Positions 1 to 5,107 of a DNA stretch of 24,795 nt are shown here, one piece after another. The stretch comes from a virus. Below the pieces are notes generated by a model. It had not been told where the DNA came from, made no database searches, and was given only the letters and a program-made list of their open reading frames with translations. Position 1 is the stretch's first letter; each line of letters starts with the position of its first letter. Both the position numbers and the translations under genes were made by a program. Location of the stretch: IMG/VR virus record IMGVR_UViG_3300047997_000099, positions 1 through 24,795 of that record, one strand, 5' to 3'.

Positions 1-13
1 AGATTACAGGACA

Positions 14-307
14 TTAGTATAGAGACTCCTCTTGTTCAGTGAGAATAGTTACGTCGGATGTTGGATATGCTACACATGTCATCACAAATCCTGCTTCAAG
101 TTGATCGTCATCCAAGAACGATTGATCGCTTTGATCTACTGTACCGCTCTCAACTTTACCAGCGCATGTAGAACAGGCACCAGCACGACATGAATAAGGT
201 AAGTCAATACCAGCTTCGTCAGTAGCGTCCAGAATATATTGATCGTCCTCGCAAGGGATCACATGATCACCCTCCGAAGTTTTGAGAGTGATGTTGTACG
301 TTGCCAT
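14..307 (-). CDS. petF: Plant-type [2Fe-2S] ferredoxin
   Basis: A 97-residue soluble electron carrier. The cluster ligands are visible as C40-x4-C45-x2-C48 and C78 (motif CRAGACSTC, later MTCVAY), the normal spacing for photosynthetic ferredoxins, and the length is normal for the family. The start chosen is the ATG at 307, giving MATYNITLK, which is where family members begin; an upstream in-frame start at 346 would translate the terminator hairpin and is rejected. It would take electrons from photosystem I and pass them to reductases such as phage bilin reductases, though none lies in this window. It sits just downstream of psbA on the same strand, separated by a strong terminator, and appears to have its own promoter at 347-375. 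The leader has no clear Shine-Dalgarno sequence. Confidence 0.95.
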   Translation of the reverse strand: MATYNITLKTSEGDHVIPCEDDQYILDATDEAGIDLPYSCRAGACSTCAGKVESGTVDQSDQSFLDDDQLEAGFVMTCVAYPTSDVTILTEQEESLY

Positions 308-320
308 AGTTTTGAAGATT

Positions 321-344
321 AAAAAAGAGGGTCCGAAGACCCTC
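321..344 (-). terminator. Rho-independent terminator after psbA
   Basis: Read on the minus strand, GAGGGTC, a TTCG tetraloop and GACCCTC form a perfect 7-bp stem (327-333 with 338-344), followed by six T residues (321-326). It ends psbA transcription before ferredoxin. Confidence 0.9.
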
Positions 345-346
345 AT

Positions 347-375
347 ATTATACCACGTTATTTATCAACCGACAA
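347..375 (-). promoter_or_regulatory. Candidate sigma70-like promoter for ferredoxin, overlapping the psbA terminator
   Basis: TTGTCG (370-375), a 17-bp spacer and TATAAT (347-352) lie on the minus strand. The predicted start near 340 falls inside the terminator stem, so transcripts begun here would lack most of the 5' arm and should read through. The -10 is perfect and the -35 matches 4 of 6. Confidence 0.5.
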
Positions 376-1444
376 CAGGTGCGGTGAGGGCAACGGGTGT
401 TGACTCGGCAGCTGCCAGGTCAAGTGGGAAGTTGTGTGCGTTACGCTCATGCATAACTTCCATACCCAAACCTGCACGGTTCAATACGTCTGCCCAGGTG
501 TTGAGCACACGACCCTGACCATCAAGGATGGACTGGTTGAAGTTGAAACCGTTGAGGTTGAACGCCATCGTGGACACGCCAAGGGCAGTGAACCAGATGC
601 CAACAACAGGCCATGCAGCAAGGAAGAAGTGCAATGAACGGGAGTTGTTGAATGAAGCGTATTGGAAGATCAAACGACCGAAGTAACCATGGGCTGCGAC
701 GATGTTGTAGGTCTCTTCTTCTTGACCGAACTTGTAACCATAGTTCTGTGACTCTGTTTCAGTTGTTTCACGAACAAGCGAGGAAGTAACGAGACTTCCG
801 TGCATAGCAGAGAACAAAGATCCACCGAATACCCCAGCAACGCCGAGCATGTGGAACGGATGCATAAGAATATTGTGCTCTGCCTGGAAGACGAGCATAT
901 AGTTAAAAGTACCAGAGATACCAAGAGGCATAGCATCGGAGAAAGAACCTTGACCGAAAGGATAGACGAGGAATACTGCACTCGCAGCAGCGACTGGTGC
1001 AGAGTATGCAACACAGATCCATGGACGCATACCTAGACGGTAAGAGAGTTCCCATTCACGTCCCATGTATGCATAGATGCCGATGAGGAAGTGAAAGACT
1101 ACCAGTTGGAAAGGACCACCGTTGTAAAGCCACTCATCAAGTGATGCTGCTTCCCAGATGGGGTAGAAGTGAAGACCGATTGCGTTTGAAGAAGGAACAA
1201 CTGCACCAGAGATGATGTTGTTACCATACATGAGTGAACCAGCTACGGGTTCACGGATACCGTCAATGTCCACAGGGGGAGCAGCGACGAATGCGACGAT
1301 GAAACAGATAGTTGCAGCAAGCAACGTAGGAATCATCAGTACGCCGAACCAACCAACATACAAACGGTTGTTGGTGGAGGTTACCCACTCGCAGAAGGAA
1401 TCCCACGAAGAGGCAGATTGTTGCCTTGAAAGAGTTGAAGCCAT
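365..1444 (-). CDS. psbA: Photosystem II reaction-centre protein D1
   Basis: A full-length D1 of 359 residues with no intron or break. Family landmarks fall on standard numbering: Y161 (redox-active tyrosine), D170, E189 and H190, H198 (chlorophyll ligand), and H332, E333, H337 and D342 of the manganese cluster. A344 is the expected mature C-terminus, leaving a 15-residue extension for CtpA to remove. Residue 130 is Glu (context MGREWELS), the state of high-light D1 forms; low-light forms carry Gln. The protein is expected to enter host photosystem II in thylakoids and replace photodamaged D1 during infection. It has its own promoter at 1611-1639, a leader of about 160 nt with a hairpin, and a strong terminator at 321-344. 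No Shine-Dalgarno sequence is evident before the ATG. Confidence 0.99.
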   Translation of the reverse strand: MASTLSRQQSASSWDSFCEWVTSTNNRLYVGWFGVLMIPTLLAATICFIVAFVAAPPVDIDGIREPVAGSLMYGNNIISGAVVPSSNAIGLHFYPIWEAASLDEWLYNGGPFQLVVFHFLIGIYAYMGREWELSYRLGMRPWICVAYSAPVAAASAVFLVYPFGQGSFSDAMPLGISGTFNYMLVFQAEHNILMHPFHMLGVAGVFGGSLFSAMHGSLVTSSLVRETTETESQNYGYKFGQEEETYNIVAAHGYFGRLIFQYASFNNSRSLHFFLAAWPVVGIWFTALGVSTMAFNLNGFNFNQSILDGQGRVLNTWADVLNRAGLGMEVMHERNAHNFPLDLAAAESTPVALTAPVVG

Positions 1445-1493
1445 TGTTTTGAAAAAAAAGTAAGATCATCAGGGAGATGATGGTTTTACTATT

Positions 1494-1514
1494 CCTCTGC
1501 GCCCTAGGCAGAGG
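1494..1514 (-). other. Hairpin in the psbA 5' leader
   Basis: CCTCTGC (1494-1500) and GCAGAGG (1508-1514) form a perfect 7-bp stem with a 7-nt loop in the psbA leader, about 50 nt before the start codon. It has no T tract, so it is more likely an mRNA-stability or translation element than a terminator. A second small stem (CATCA/TGATG) lies between it and the ATG. The remaining leader, about 1515-1604, shows no gene. Confidence 0.5.
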
Positions 1515-1605
1515 TATTAAAGACGTTTTTAGACACCCTATAGGTCTTGGTTTGAGGAGTGTTACGAACCGTTAAGAAATGTGTTGGTTTCTTAACCAAT
1601 CGATG

Positions 1606-1639
1606 TATTTATTATATCAGATGGTGGGTTTTCCGTCAA
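1606..1639 (-). promoter_or_regulatory. psbA promoter: sigma70-like, with overlapping late-type box
   Basis: TTGACG (1634-1639), a 17-bp spacer and a perfect TATAAT (1611-1616) give a start near 1604. AATAAATA (1606-1613) overlaps the -10 and matches 7 of 8 positions of the T4 late box TATAAATA, so psbA may be transcribed both early and late. The -35 lies at the foot of a small hairpin (GGGTT/AACCC). Confidence 0.7.
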
Positions 1640-1644
1640 CCCCT

Positions 1645-1666
1645 AAAAGATGAGTGATTATACTCA
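1645..1666 (-). terminator. Weak terminator-like hairpin after the small-gene operon
   Basis: TGAGT (from 1662-1666) and ACTCA (from 1651-1655) form a 5-bp stem containing the stop codon of the 42-residue gene, followed by TCTTTT (1645-1650). The psbA -35 begins only 6 bp further on. Confidence 0.4.
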
Positions 1667-1792
1667 ACCTGCAGGAGCTGTAGCAGGGATCATCATGCCG
1701 CCACCACCTTGATCGTCATCGTCAATATCAATATCAGATAGGACTGCATTAATAATAAAAAGAAGTACCAGACCTGATGCGAATACTAACAT
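1664..1792 (-). CDS. 42-residue single-pass membrane protein with acidic tail
   Basis: A short gene starting MLVFASGLVLLFIINAVL, one hydrophobic helix (residues about 2-18), followed by the acidic run SDIDIDDDDQ, four glycines and a short MMIPATAPAG tail. Its ATG abuts the stop codon of the preceding mini-Hli (TAA then ATG, no gap), so the two are almost certainly translationally coupled. I recall similar tiny proteins beside psbA and hli in other cyanophages, but no function is known to me. The helix and its Hli partner suggest a thylakoid or plasma-membrane location; that is inference. Confidence 0.75.
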   Translation of the reverse strand: MLVFASGLVLLFIINAVLSDIDIDDDDQGGGGMMIPATAPAG

Positions 1793-1900
1793 TTACCATA
1801 CTCCTGGAATGATTTGACCTGTAGATGCATATGCACCCATTGCTGCGATGACTCCGAGCATTGCTGCCCAACCGTTGATGCGTTCTGCGTTTTCGTTCAT
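1793..1900 (-). CDS. hli: Minimal high-light-inducible (Hli) protein, 35 residues
   Basis: The product starts MNENAERINGWAAMLGVI and runs on through AAMGAYASTG. It keeps the core of the chlorophyll-binding helix, ERINGWAAMLG, corresponding to the ExxNGRxAMxG signature. It is about half the length of a normal Hli and has almost nothing outside the single helix. The usual Arg after NG is replaced by Trp, which is unusual because that Arg pairs with the Glu of the partner helix in the family. Its ATG overlaps the stop of the upstream gene by 4 nt (ATGA), and its stop abuts the next ATG. Expected role: pigment binding and photoprotection in the thylakoid. Confidence 0.8.
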   Translation of the reverse strand: MNENAERINGWAAMLGVIAAMGAYASTGQIIPGVW

Positions 1901-2046
1901 TTGTTTTGCTCCAAAGTTTTGTTGGTGATAATAATTTTCTCTCCATCATGAGAGAATTGTAGCTCGTCATCTACATGCCAAAGAAGTTCTTCGTACATGT
2001 CATCCAGTTTTTGCATGTCCTGGTAGAGAGCATTAGGATTTGTCAT
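1897..2046 (-). CDS. 49-residue conserved acidic protein, unknown function
   Basis: The product begins MTNPNALYQDMQKLDDMYEE and ends TNKTLEQNK. It has an acidic amphipathic helix, then a predicted beta stretch (DGEKIIIT). It is the first gene of a three-gene operon with the mini-Hli and the 42-residue membrane protein, overlapping the former by 4 nt. I recognise it only as a type seen in T4-like cyanophages. It has a promoter 30 bp upstream at 2079-2106. Confidence 0.75.
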   Translation of the reverse strand: MTNPNALYQDMQKLDDMYEELLWHVDDELQFSHDGEKIIITNKTLEQNK

Positions 2047-2078
2047 TTGGTTTTTGATATCTGAAGTATCTATCCACT

Positions 2079-2106
2079 ATTATAGCAGACATATTTCAGT
2101 TGTCAG
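2079..2106 (-). promoter_or_regulatory. sigma70-like promoter for the three-gene mini-operon
   Basis: CTGACA (2101-2106), a 16-bp spacer and a perfect TATAAT (2079-2084) place the start near 2072, 26 nt before the first ATG. The -35 overlaps the stop codon of hli. Confidence 0.65.
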
Positions 2107-2321
2107 AATCCGAAGACACCAAAGAAAAATACGCTACCACTGAAAGCATAAGAGACAACAGCAGCAACAAATCCAAGCATAGCAGTGCGTCCATTTAATT
2201 TCTCTGCTTTTTCTGCATATGTCTCATAGCCATAACGCTCTGCGTCTGTCTCGGAGATATACATTCTAGGTTCGGTAGCGTACATGTTTGTACGTCCACC
2301 ATCTTCAGTTGTTACAGTCAT
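2103..2321 (-). CDS. hli: High-light-inducible protein
   Basis: A 72-residue Hli-family protein. After a polar N-terminus comes the diagnostic helix KLNGRTAMLGFVAAVVSYA, matching the ExxNGRxAMxG chlorophyll-binding signature of one-helix LHC-like proteins, then a short hydrophobic FFFGVFGF end. Family members bind chlorophyll and carotenoid as dimers and protect photosystems or help D1 repair, which fits its position two transcription units upstream of psbA. The ATG at 2321 has GGAG nearby upstream and its own promoter at 2349-2377. Confidence 0.95.
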   Translation of the reverse strand: MTVTTEDGGRTNMYATEPRMYISETDAERYGYETYAEKAEKLNGRTAMLGFVAAVVSYAFSGSVFFFGVFGF

Positions 2322-2348
2322 GTTACACTCCGTAATGTTTCTTTACAT

Positions 2349-2377
2349 AGTATATAGCAAAAAAAGGAGGGTGTCAA
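2349..2377 (-). promoter_or_regulatory. hli promoter with -35 in a terminator loop
   Basis: A perfect TTGACA (2372-2377), a 17-bp spacer and TATACT (2349-2354) put the start near 2342. The whole -35 hexamer lies in the 7-nt loop of the terminator at 2359-2386. Confidence 0.75.
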
Positions 2378-2386
2378 GCCCTCCTT
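2359..2386 (-). terminator. Rho-independent terminator carrying the hli -35 box in its loop
   Basis: On the minus strand AAGGAGGG, loop CTTGACA, and CCCTCCTT form a perfect 8-bp stem (2364-2371 with 2379-2386), followed by a T run. It follows the 110-residue membrane-protein gene. Confidence 0.9.
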
Positions 2387-2398
2387 CGATAATTATTT

Positions 2399-2731
2399 CT
2401 AATCAGTCTCATTACGTTTGATTGCCTGCTTGGCGCTCCACGCTGCTATAGCAATGAGTACCACGTAAAATATGGTGTCATCGATCATCACAAGGAAGAA
2501 GATAATACTACCACCATACTTCAACCAATCAGGTAATCTTTTAGTAAGTCTACCAATCACAGGTCTAACTTTAGTTTCAAACTTAAAGTAGAGAATTGCT
2601 GCCAGTGTAACTGTGATCTCACTCATCGGAACGATGAAGTATAAAGACAGGAACACGAAGATAGGCCAGTAGTGTCTCTCTGGAATCTTTTTAAGTAATC
2701 CCAAATACTTTTTAATCATACGAACTACCAT
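2399..2731 (-). CDS. 110-residue membrane protein, unknown function
   Basis: A basic N-terminus (MIKKYLGLLKKIPERHYW) precedes about three hydrophobic segments: residues about 22-50, 75-83 and 86-98, the last two split by MIDDTIFY. The C-terminus is charged. The N-terminus and length look like a small inner-membrane protein. Two ATG starts are possible: 2731 (MVVRMIKK) and 2719 (MIKK). Both overlap the upstream gene, by 20 and 8 nt respectively, and neither has a convincing Shine-Dalgarno sequence. It is co-transcribed with the 67-residue gene and ends in the terminator at 2359-2386. No family recognised; a holin-like or membrane-remodelling role cannot be excluded. Confidence 0.75.
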   Translation of the reverse strand: MVVRMIKKYLGLLKKIPERHYWPIFVFLSLYFIVPMSEITVTLAAILYFKFETKVRPVIGRLTKRLPDWLKYGGSIIFFLVMIDDTIFYVVLIAIAAWSAKQAIKRNETD

Positions 2732-2915
2732 AGCTTACACAGGTCTTTCTATTTTCTGCTGATGATCTGCACCACTGTCTCACGTAACTGTCTGCATCTT
2801 GATTCATTGCGAAGTGGGCATGGTTATGTAATGCCCCTATCAATGCTATCATCCCCAGTAGTGTGAGGGAAGTCATCGTTCCTGGATTCGTTAGGAATTT
2901 GAGAACAAATTTCAT
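2712..2915 (-). CDS. 67-residue single-pass membrane protein, unknown function
   Basis: The N-terminus is MKFVLKFLTNPG, a hydrophobic segment follows (residues about 14-30, TMTSLTLLGMIALIGAL), then a hydrophilic tail with two Cys (WCRSS, KTCVS). It could be a signal-anchored protein with the tail outside the cytoplasm, where the Cys pair could form a disulphide. The ATG lies directly after the T run of the preceding terminator, and a promoter overlaps that terminator. The downstream 110-residue membrane gene overlaps it, so the two probably work together. No family recognised. Confidence 0.7.
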   Translation of the reverse strand: MKFVLKFLTNPGTMTSLTLLGMIALIGALHNHAHFAMNQDADSYVRQWCRSSAENRKTCVSYGSSYD

Positions 2916-2942
2916 AAAAAAAGGGGATGCCGTCGCACCCCC
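2916..2942 (-). terminator. Rho-independent terminator after the outer-membrane-like gene
   Basis: GGGGGTGC, loop GACG, and GCATCCCC make an 8-bp stem with one G-T wobble (2923-2942), followed by seven T residues (2916-2922). The next gene's ATG starts at the very next base. Confidence 0.9.
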
Positions 2943-2971
2943 AGTATAACATCTAGATGTCTATGTGTCTA
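2943..2971 (-). promoter_or_regulatory. sigma70-like promoter abutting a terminator
   Basis: TAGACA (2966-2971), a 17-bp spacer and TATACT (2943-2948), each matching 5 of 6. The predicted start near 2936 lies inside the terminator stem at 2923-2942, giving a leader of about 20 nt for the 67-residue membrane protein. Confidence 0.6.
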
Positions 2972-2976
2972 CAAGA

Positions 2977-3348
2977 TCAGAAGTTATACTTAACACCCAA
3001 TTTAGCACCGTAACCACGGTCAAGATCTTCGTCGCCTGAACCTACGAAGGATACCTCACCATAAGCACCAAGTGCTTCTGTAAGACCCAAACCGATACCA
3101 GCTTTACCAGAAGGAACGGTGTCAGCGTCACCACCATCAGGAGTCAGCACGGTAGCGCCGCCCTGAACGTAGTAAGAACCAGTGTCACTGAAGGATCCTT
3201 CGTATCCCAGGTGAAGGTCTGTTCCAGCACCATTGTACTCCGAACCCGTCCAACCAGCATTGGTTTCGACGTTAACGTAGGGTCCTGCGAAAGCAGCACC
3301 AGCAGAGACAGACAGAGCAGCGGTTGCTGCAAATACAGATTTGATCAT
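2977..3348 (-). CDS. Exported beta-barrel-like protein, 123 residues
   Basis: A clear signal peptide, MIKSVFAATAALSVSAGAAFA with cleavage after AFA (residue 21), is followed by alternating beta stretches (YVNVETNAGW, DLHLGYEGSF, YYVQGGATVL, GAYGEVSFVG, YGAKLGVKYNF). It ends in Phe, as outer-membrane barrel proteins do for BAM recognition. At about 100 mature residues it could form a small barrel or half of one. It resembles short porin-like proteins, but no exact family is claimed. Location by inference: host periplasm or outer membrane. It has a promoter at 3458-3486 and a long structured leader, and ends in a strong terminator. Confidence 0.75.
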   Translation of the reverse strand: MIKSVFAATAALSVSAGAAFAGPYVNVETNAGWTGSEYNGAGTDLHLGYEGSFSDTGSYYVQGGATVLTPDGGDADTVPSGKAGIGLGLTEALGAYGEVSFVGSGDEDLDRGYGAKLGVKYNF

Positions 3349-3452
3349 GTTGTTTAATACCTTTGTTTACTTGTGGAATGTTTACCCACAGATGAATAGA
3401 GACTCGACGTGTCTCGTTTTATTACAATTGGCACAGTGCCAGTTGTAACATT

Positions 3453-3486
3453 TATTTATGATAACAGATTTTGTGAAATCTGTCAA
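3453..3486 (-). promoter_or_regulatory. Promoter of the outer-membrane-like gene: early box with overlapping late-type box
   Basis: A perfect TTGACA (3481-3486), a 17-bp spacer and TATCAT (3458-3463) put the start near 3451. CATAAATA (3453-3460), 7 of 8 for the T4 late box, overlaps the -10. A perfect inverted repeat (3464-3483) fills the spacer and could be an operator. Confidence 0.65.
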
Positions 3487-3590
3487 GGTGGACAGTTTGT
3501 TTTGTGTCCACCACAGGAGGTCAGTCCAATGCACAGGCTCGCCACCAATTCTTTAACTGGAAATTGGAAACCAGGCGGCAGCAACACCCG

Positions 3591-3623
3591 CACCAGGGCT
3601 AGTTTAAAGTCTTACCGAGACTG
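3591..3623. repeat. Direct repeat copy 1 (33 bp)
   Basis: About 26 of 33 bases match the copy at 3650-3682. The shared core is CACCAGG, then AGTTTA, AGTCT, CC and AGACTG. Each copy contains a small dyad, AGTCT/AGACT. This copy is non-coding. Read in the same phase as the second copy it would give SLGKTLN then stop. Confidence 0.6.
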
Positions 3624-3649
3624 GACCAGCAGATGAATCTACCCAGCTC

Positions 3650-3682
3650 CACCAGGATAAGTTTAGAGTCTATCCAAGACTG
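3650..3682. repeat. Direct repeat copy 2 (33 bp)
   Basis: This copy starts 59 bp from copy 1 and spans the 3' end and stop codon of the gene ending at 3670. The TAG stop here corresponds to AAG in copy 1, which suggests that a gene 3' end was duplicated or has decayed. Confidence 0.6.
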
Positions 3683-3999
3683 ATGGTATCCGTACCATCC
3701 CCACCAAAGGAGATGACATCAGTACCAAGACCACCTGGACCGTTAATGTAATCCACTGGACCTGCAGCTGCAACACCAAAAGGATATTGTTCTGCACTCA
3801 CAGTATCAAGATAGTCAGATGACAACTGGAAGTTGTAAGCAGATTCAGGATTAGTAAACTCAATGACATCACCAGGTGATAGTTCACGAAGTTTATCATA
3901 GACCTCAAAGAGATCACGAGCGGATTGACCGTTCTTATTTTGCAGTGACTCCAAAAGTTCTTGGCGTACTAGTTCTTTTGCTTCAGATAGCTTTGACAT
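3670..3999 (-). CDS. 109-residue protein with RTX-like glycine/aspartate tail
   Basis: The N-terminal half is a charged helix (MSKLSEAKELVRQELLESLQ, then DLFEVYDKLRELSPGDVIEF). The C-terminal 22 residues contain GGLGTDVIS and GGDGTDTIS, two units fitting the RTX calcium-binding nonapeptide GGxGxDxUx, separated by one Phe instead of being in strict tandem. Two units are too few for a proper RTX roll, so calcium binding is only suggested. It overlaps the upstream gene by 17 nt and belongs to the talC transcription unit. Its 3' end lies in a direct repeat. No function known. Confidence 0.75.
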   Translation of the reverse strand: MSKLSEAKELVRQELLESLQNKNGQSARDLFEVYDKLRELSPGDVIEFTNPESAYNFQLSSDYLDTVSAEQYPFGVAAAGPVDYINGPGGLGTDVISFGGDGTDTISLG

Positions 4000-4222
4000 T
4001 TTCTCTCACATAACAGGGAACGTTTTCTGGATCCAACCACTTGGTATACTCAAAGTCTTCCATGGCAGTCAGAAGTTGCATCTGATTGTCTAGAAGATAC
4101 ATGTCACGATACCGCTTGGTGTACTCGTCTGCTTTCTGGATACGAAAGTCAGGCATTCCATTAGTCTCCAACACACCACATTCGACGTAGCGATATGGGA
4201 AACGCTCAAGAAGGATTTTCAT
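3983..4222 (-). CDS. 79-residue conserved protein, unknown function
   Basis: The product starts MKILLERFPYRYVECGVLET; a helical middle section rich in Asp, Tyr and Gln follows, and it ends near VPCYVRENVKAI. It has no signal peptide or membrane segment. Its start overlaps the stop of the upstream antitoxin-like gene by one base (TGATG) and its end overlaps the next gene by 17 nt, so it is read as part of a tightly coupled operon. It does not resemble a RelE- or Doc-type toxin, so it is not obviously the partner of the antitoxin-like gene. No family recognised. Confidence 0.75.
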   Translation of the reverse strand: MKILLERFPYRYVECGVLETNGMPDFRIQKADEYTKRYRDMYLLDNQMQLLTAMEDFEYTKWLDPENVPCYVRENVKAI

Positions 4223-4446
4223 CAGAAGGAAGGGTCTCCAGCAACTCCGTCATTATAGTCTAATGTCGGCATAATGTCAAGCAATGGTTCGAGGTCTTCT
4301 GTTACGGGTGCAGCAACAACTGCAGTACCATCAGCACGTCTAACAAGAATATATTCTTGTTTAGATTCAATGAGTTCCATGTACTCATCAAAGTTAGCTT
4401 GGAATTCTTCCTCGCTAACCTCCATCATATCTTCAATTTCTTTCAT
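4222..4446 (-). CDS. Phd/YefM-like antitoxin-type protein (orphan)
   Basis: Residues about 8-48 (VSEEEFQANFDEYMELIE, then QEYILVRRADGTAVVAAP) follow the Phd/YefM pattern: a short strand, a helix of the EFxxNxxExxxxI type, then a strand-turn-strand ending in hydrophobic residues and Pro. The C-terminal part is acidic and proline-containing, as toxin-binding tails are. The start used is 4446; an internal Met at residue 8 would also fit the domain. It overlaps the talC 3' end by 14 nt. No toxin is adjacent, so if it is an antitoxin it may neutralise a host toxin, as T4 Dmd does; that is inference from pattern only. Confidence 0.6.
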   Translation of the reverse strand: MKEIEDMMEVSEEEFQANFDEYMELIESKQEYILVRRADGTAVVAAPVTEDLEPLLDIMPTLDYNDGVAGDPSF

Positions 4447-5089
4447 TCATTTCCTTAAAATCTTGTTCAAAGATATCCAGTCCTACATCAGTAAGGACAT
4501 GCTTATACATCTTATCAAACACTCCAACTGGAAGAGTGACTACACTAGCACCATACAGGAGACAACGGGAGACGTGGTGGACATCTCTCAAACTGGCAGC
4601 AAGGATCTTGGTACGCTGTCCCTGTGTGCAGTACAGACCAGAGATAGCACGGATCAACTCAACACCACTGACACTATTATCATTCAATCGTCCCACGAAT
4701 GGGGAGATATATGTGGCACCAGACAAAGCAGTCACAGCTGCTTGAGCAACAGAGAAGCACAGAGTTACGTTAGTCTTGATACCACGAGAAGCTAGTTCTC
4801 TACATGCAATCAGACCCTCTGTATGTAGAGGCAACTTGATAGTAACTGCTTCGCCAAGACTAATATAGTTCTCGGCGTCTTCCAGTAGTTCTTCTGCTGT
4901 CTGTCCGTTGACTTCTGCTGATACAGATTCAAACCCAAAGGATTCATCACATAACTGTGCAATAAGATCTCGGTAGTCTACACCTTGCTTACGTACCAGT
5001 GTTGGGTTAGTTGTCACACCAGCAATGATACCTGTACGAGCACGTTCAATAACAGAACCAAAGTCTGCTGTATCTAGAAAAATTTTCAT
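4433..5089 (-). CDS. talC: Transaldolase, TalC/MipB (fructose-6-phosphate aldolase-like) subfamily
   Basis: 218 residues, matching the short TalC/FSA subfamily (about 215-220) and not the long host TalB. Family landmarks: MKIFLDTAD with Asp6, GVTTNPTL with Asn28, the Schiff-base Lys85 in VTIKLPL, TNVTLCFS, SPFVGRLND and TKILAASLRD. The enzyme moves a dihydroxyacetone unit between sugar phosphates in the pentose phosphate pathway; in cyanophages it is thought to favour NADPH and pentose supply for nucleotide synthesis. It is cytoplasmic and would form a decamer if like FSA. It heads a run of overlapping small genes (antitoxin-like and two unknowns) that are probably translated from the same mRNA. 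Confidence 0.97.
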   Translation of the reverse strand: MKIFLDTADFGSVIERARTGIIAGVTTNPTLVRKQGVDYRDLIAQLCDESFGFESVSAEVNGQTAEELLEDAENYISLGEAVTIKLPLHTEGLIACRELASRGIKTNVTLCFSVAQAAVTALSGATYISPFVGRLNDNSVSGVELIRAISGLYCTQGQRTKILAASLRDVHHVSRCLLYGASVVTLPVGVFDKMYKHVLTDVGLDIFEQDFKEMNERN

Positions 5090-5107
5090 GTTGTTTGTAT
5101 AATAATT

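Larger units (their letters stand above)
3349..3669 (-). other. Non-coding leader region with tandem hairpins
   Basis: I see no convincing gene in these 321 bp. Several dyads are present: GAGAC/GTCTC (3399-3403 with 3411-3415); a 12-bp stem with one wobble (3422-3433 with 3437-3448, 3-nt loop); a perfect 8-bp stem ACAGATTT/AAATCTGT (3464-3471 with 3476-3483); and a perfect 8-bp stem GGTGGACA/TGTCCACC (3487-3494 with 3505-3512, 10-nt loop). The promoter of the outer-membrane-like gene lies among them. Positions 3591-3669 hold two direct repeats. Confidence 0.65.

Noticed and set aside
1749-1970. 73-codon minus-strand frame across the small genes
   Set aside because: It is a basic, repetitive shadow of the 49-residue protein and mini-Hli frames, which overlap and abut cleanly and have family features.
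3409-3636. 75-codon plus-strand frame in the non-coding leader region
   Set aside because: It crosses several hairpins, has mixed composition, and no start context or recognisable protein pattern.
4274-4795. 173-codon plus-strand Ser/Thr-rich frame
   Set aside because: Antisense of talC and the antitoxin-like gene; no independent support.
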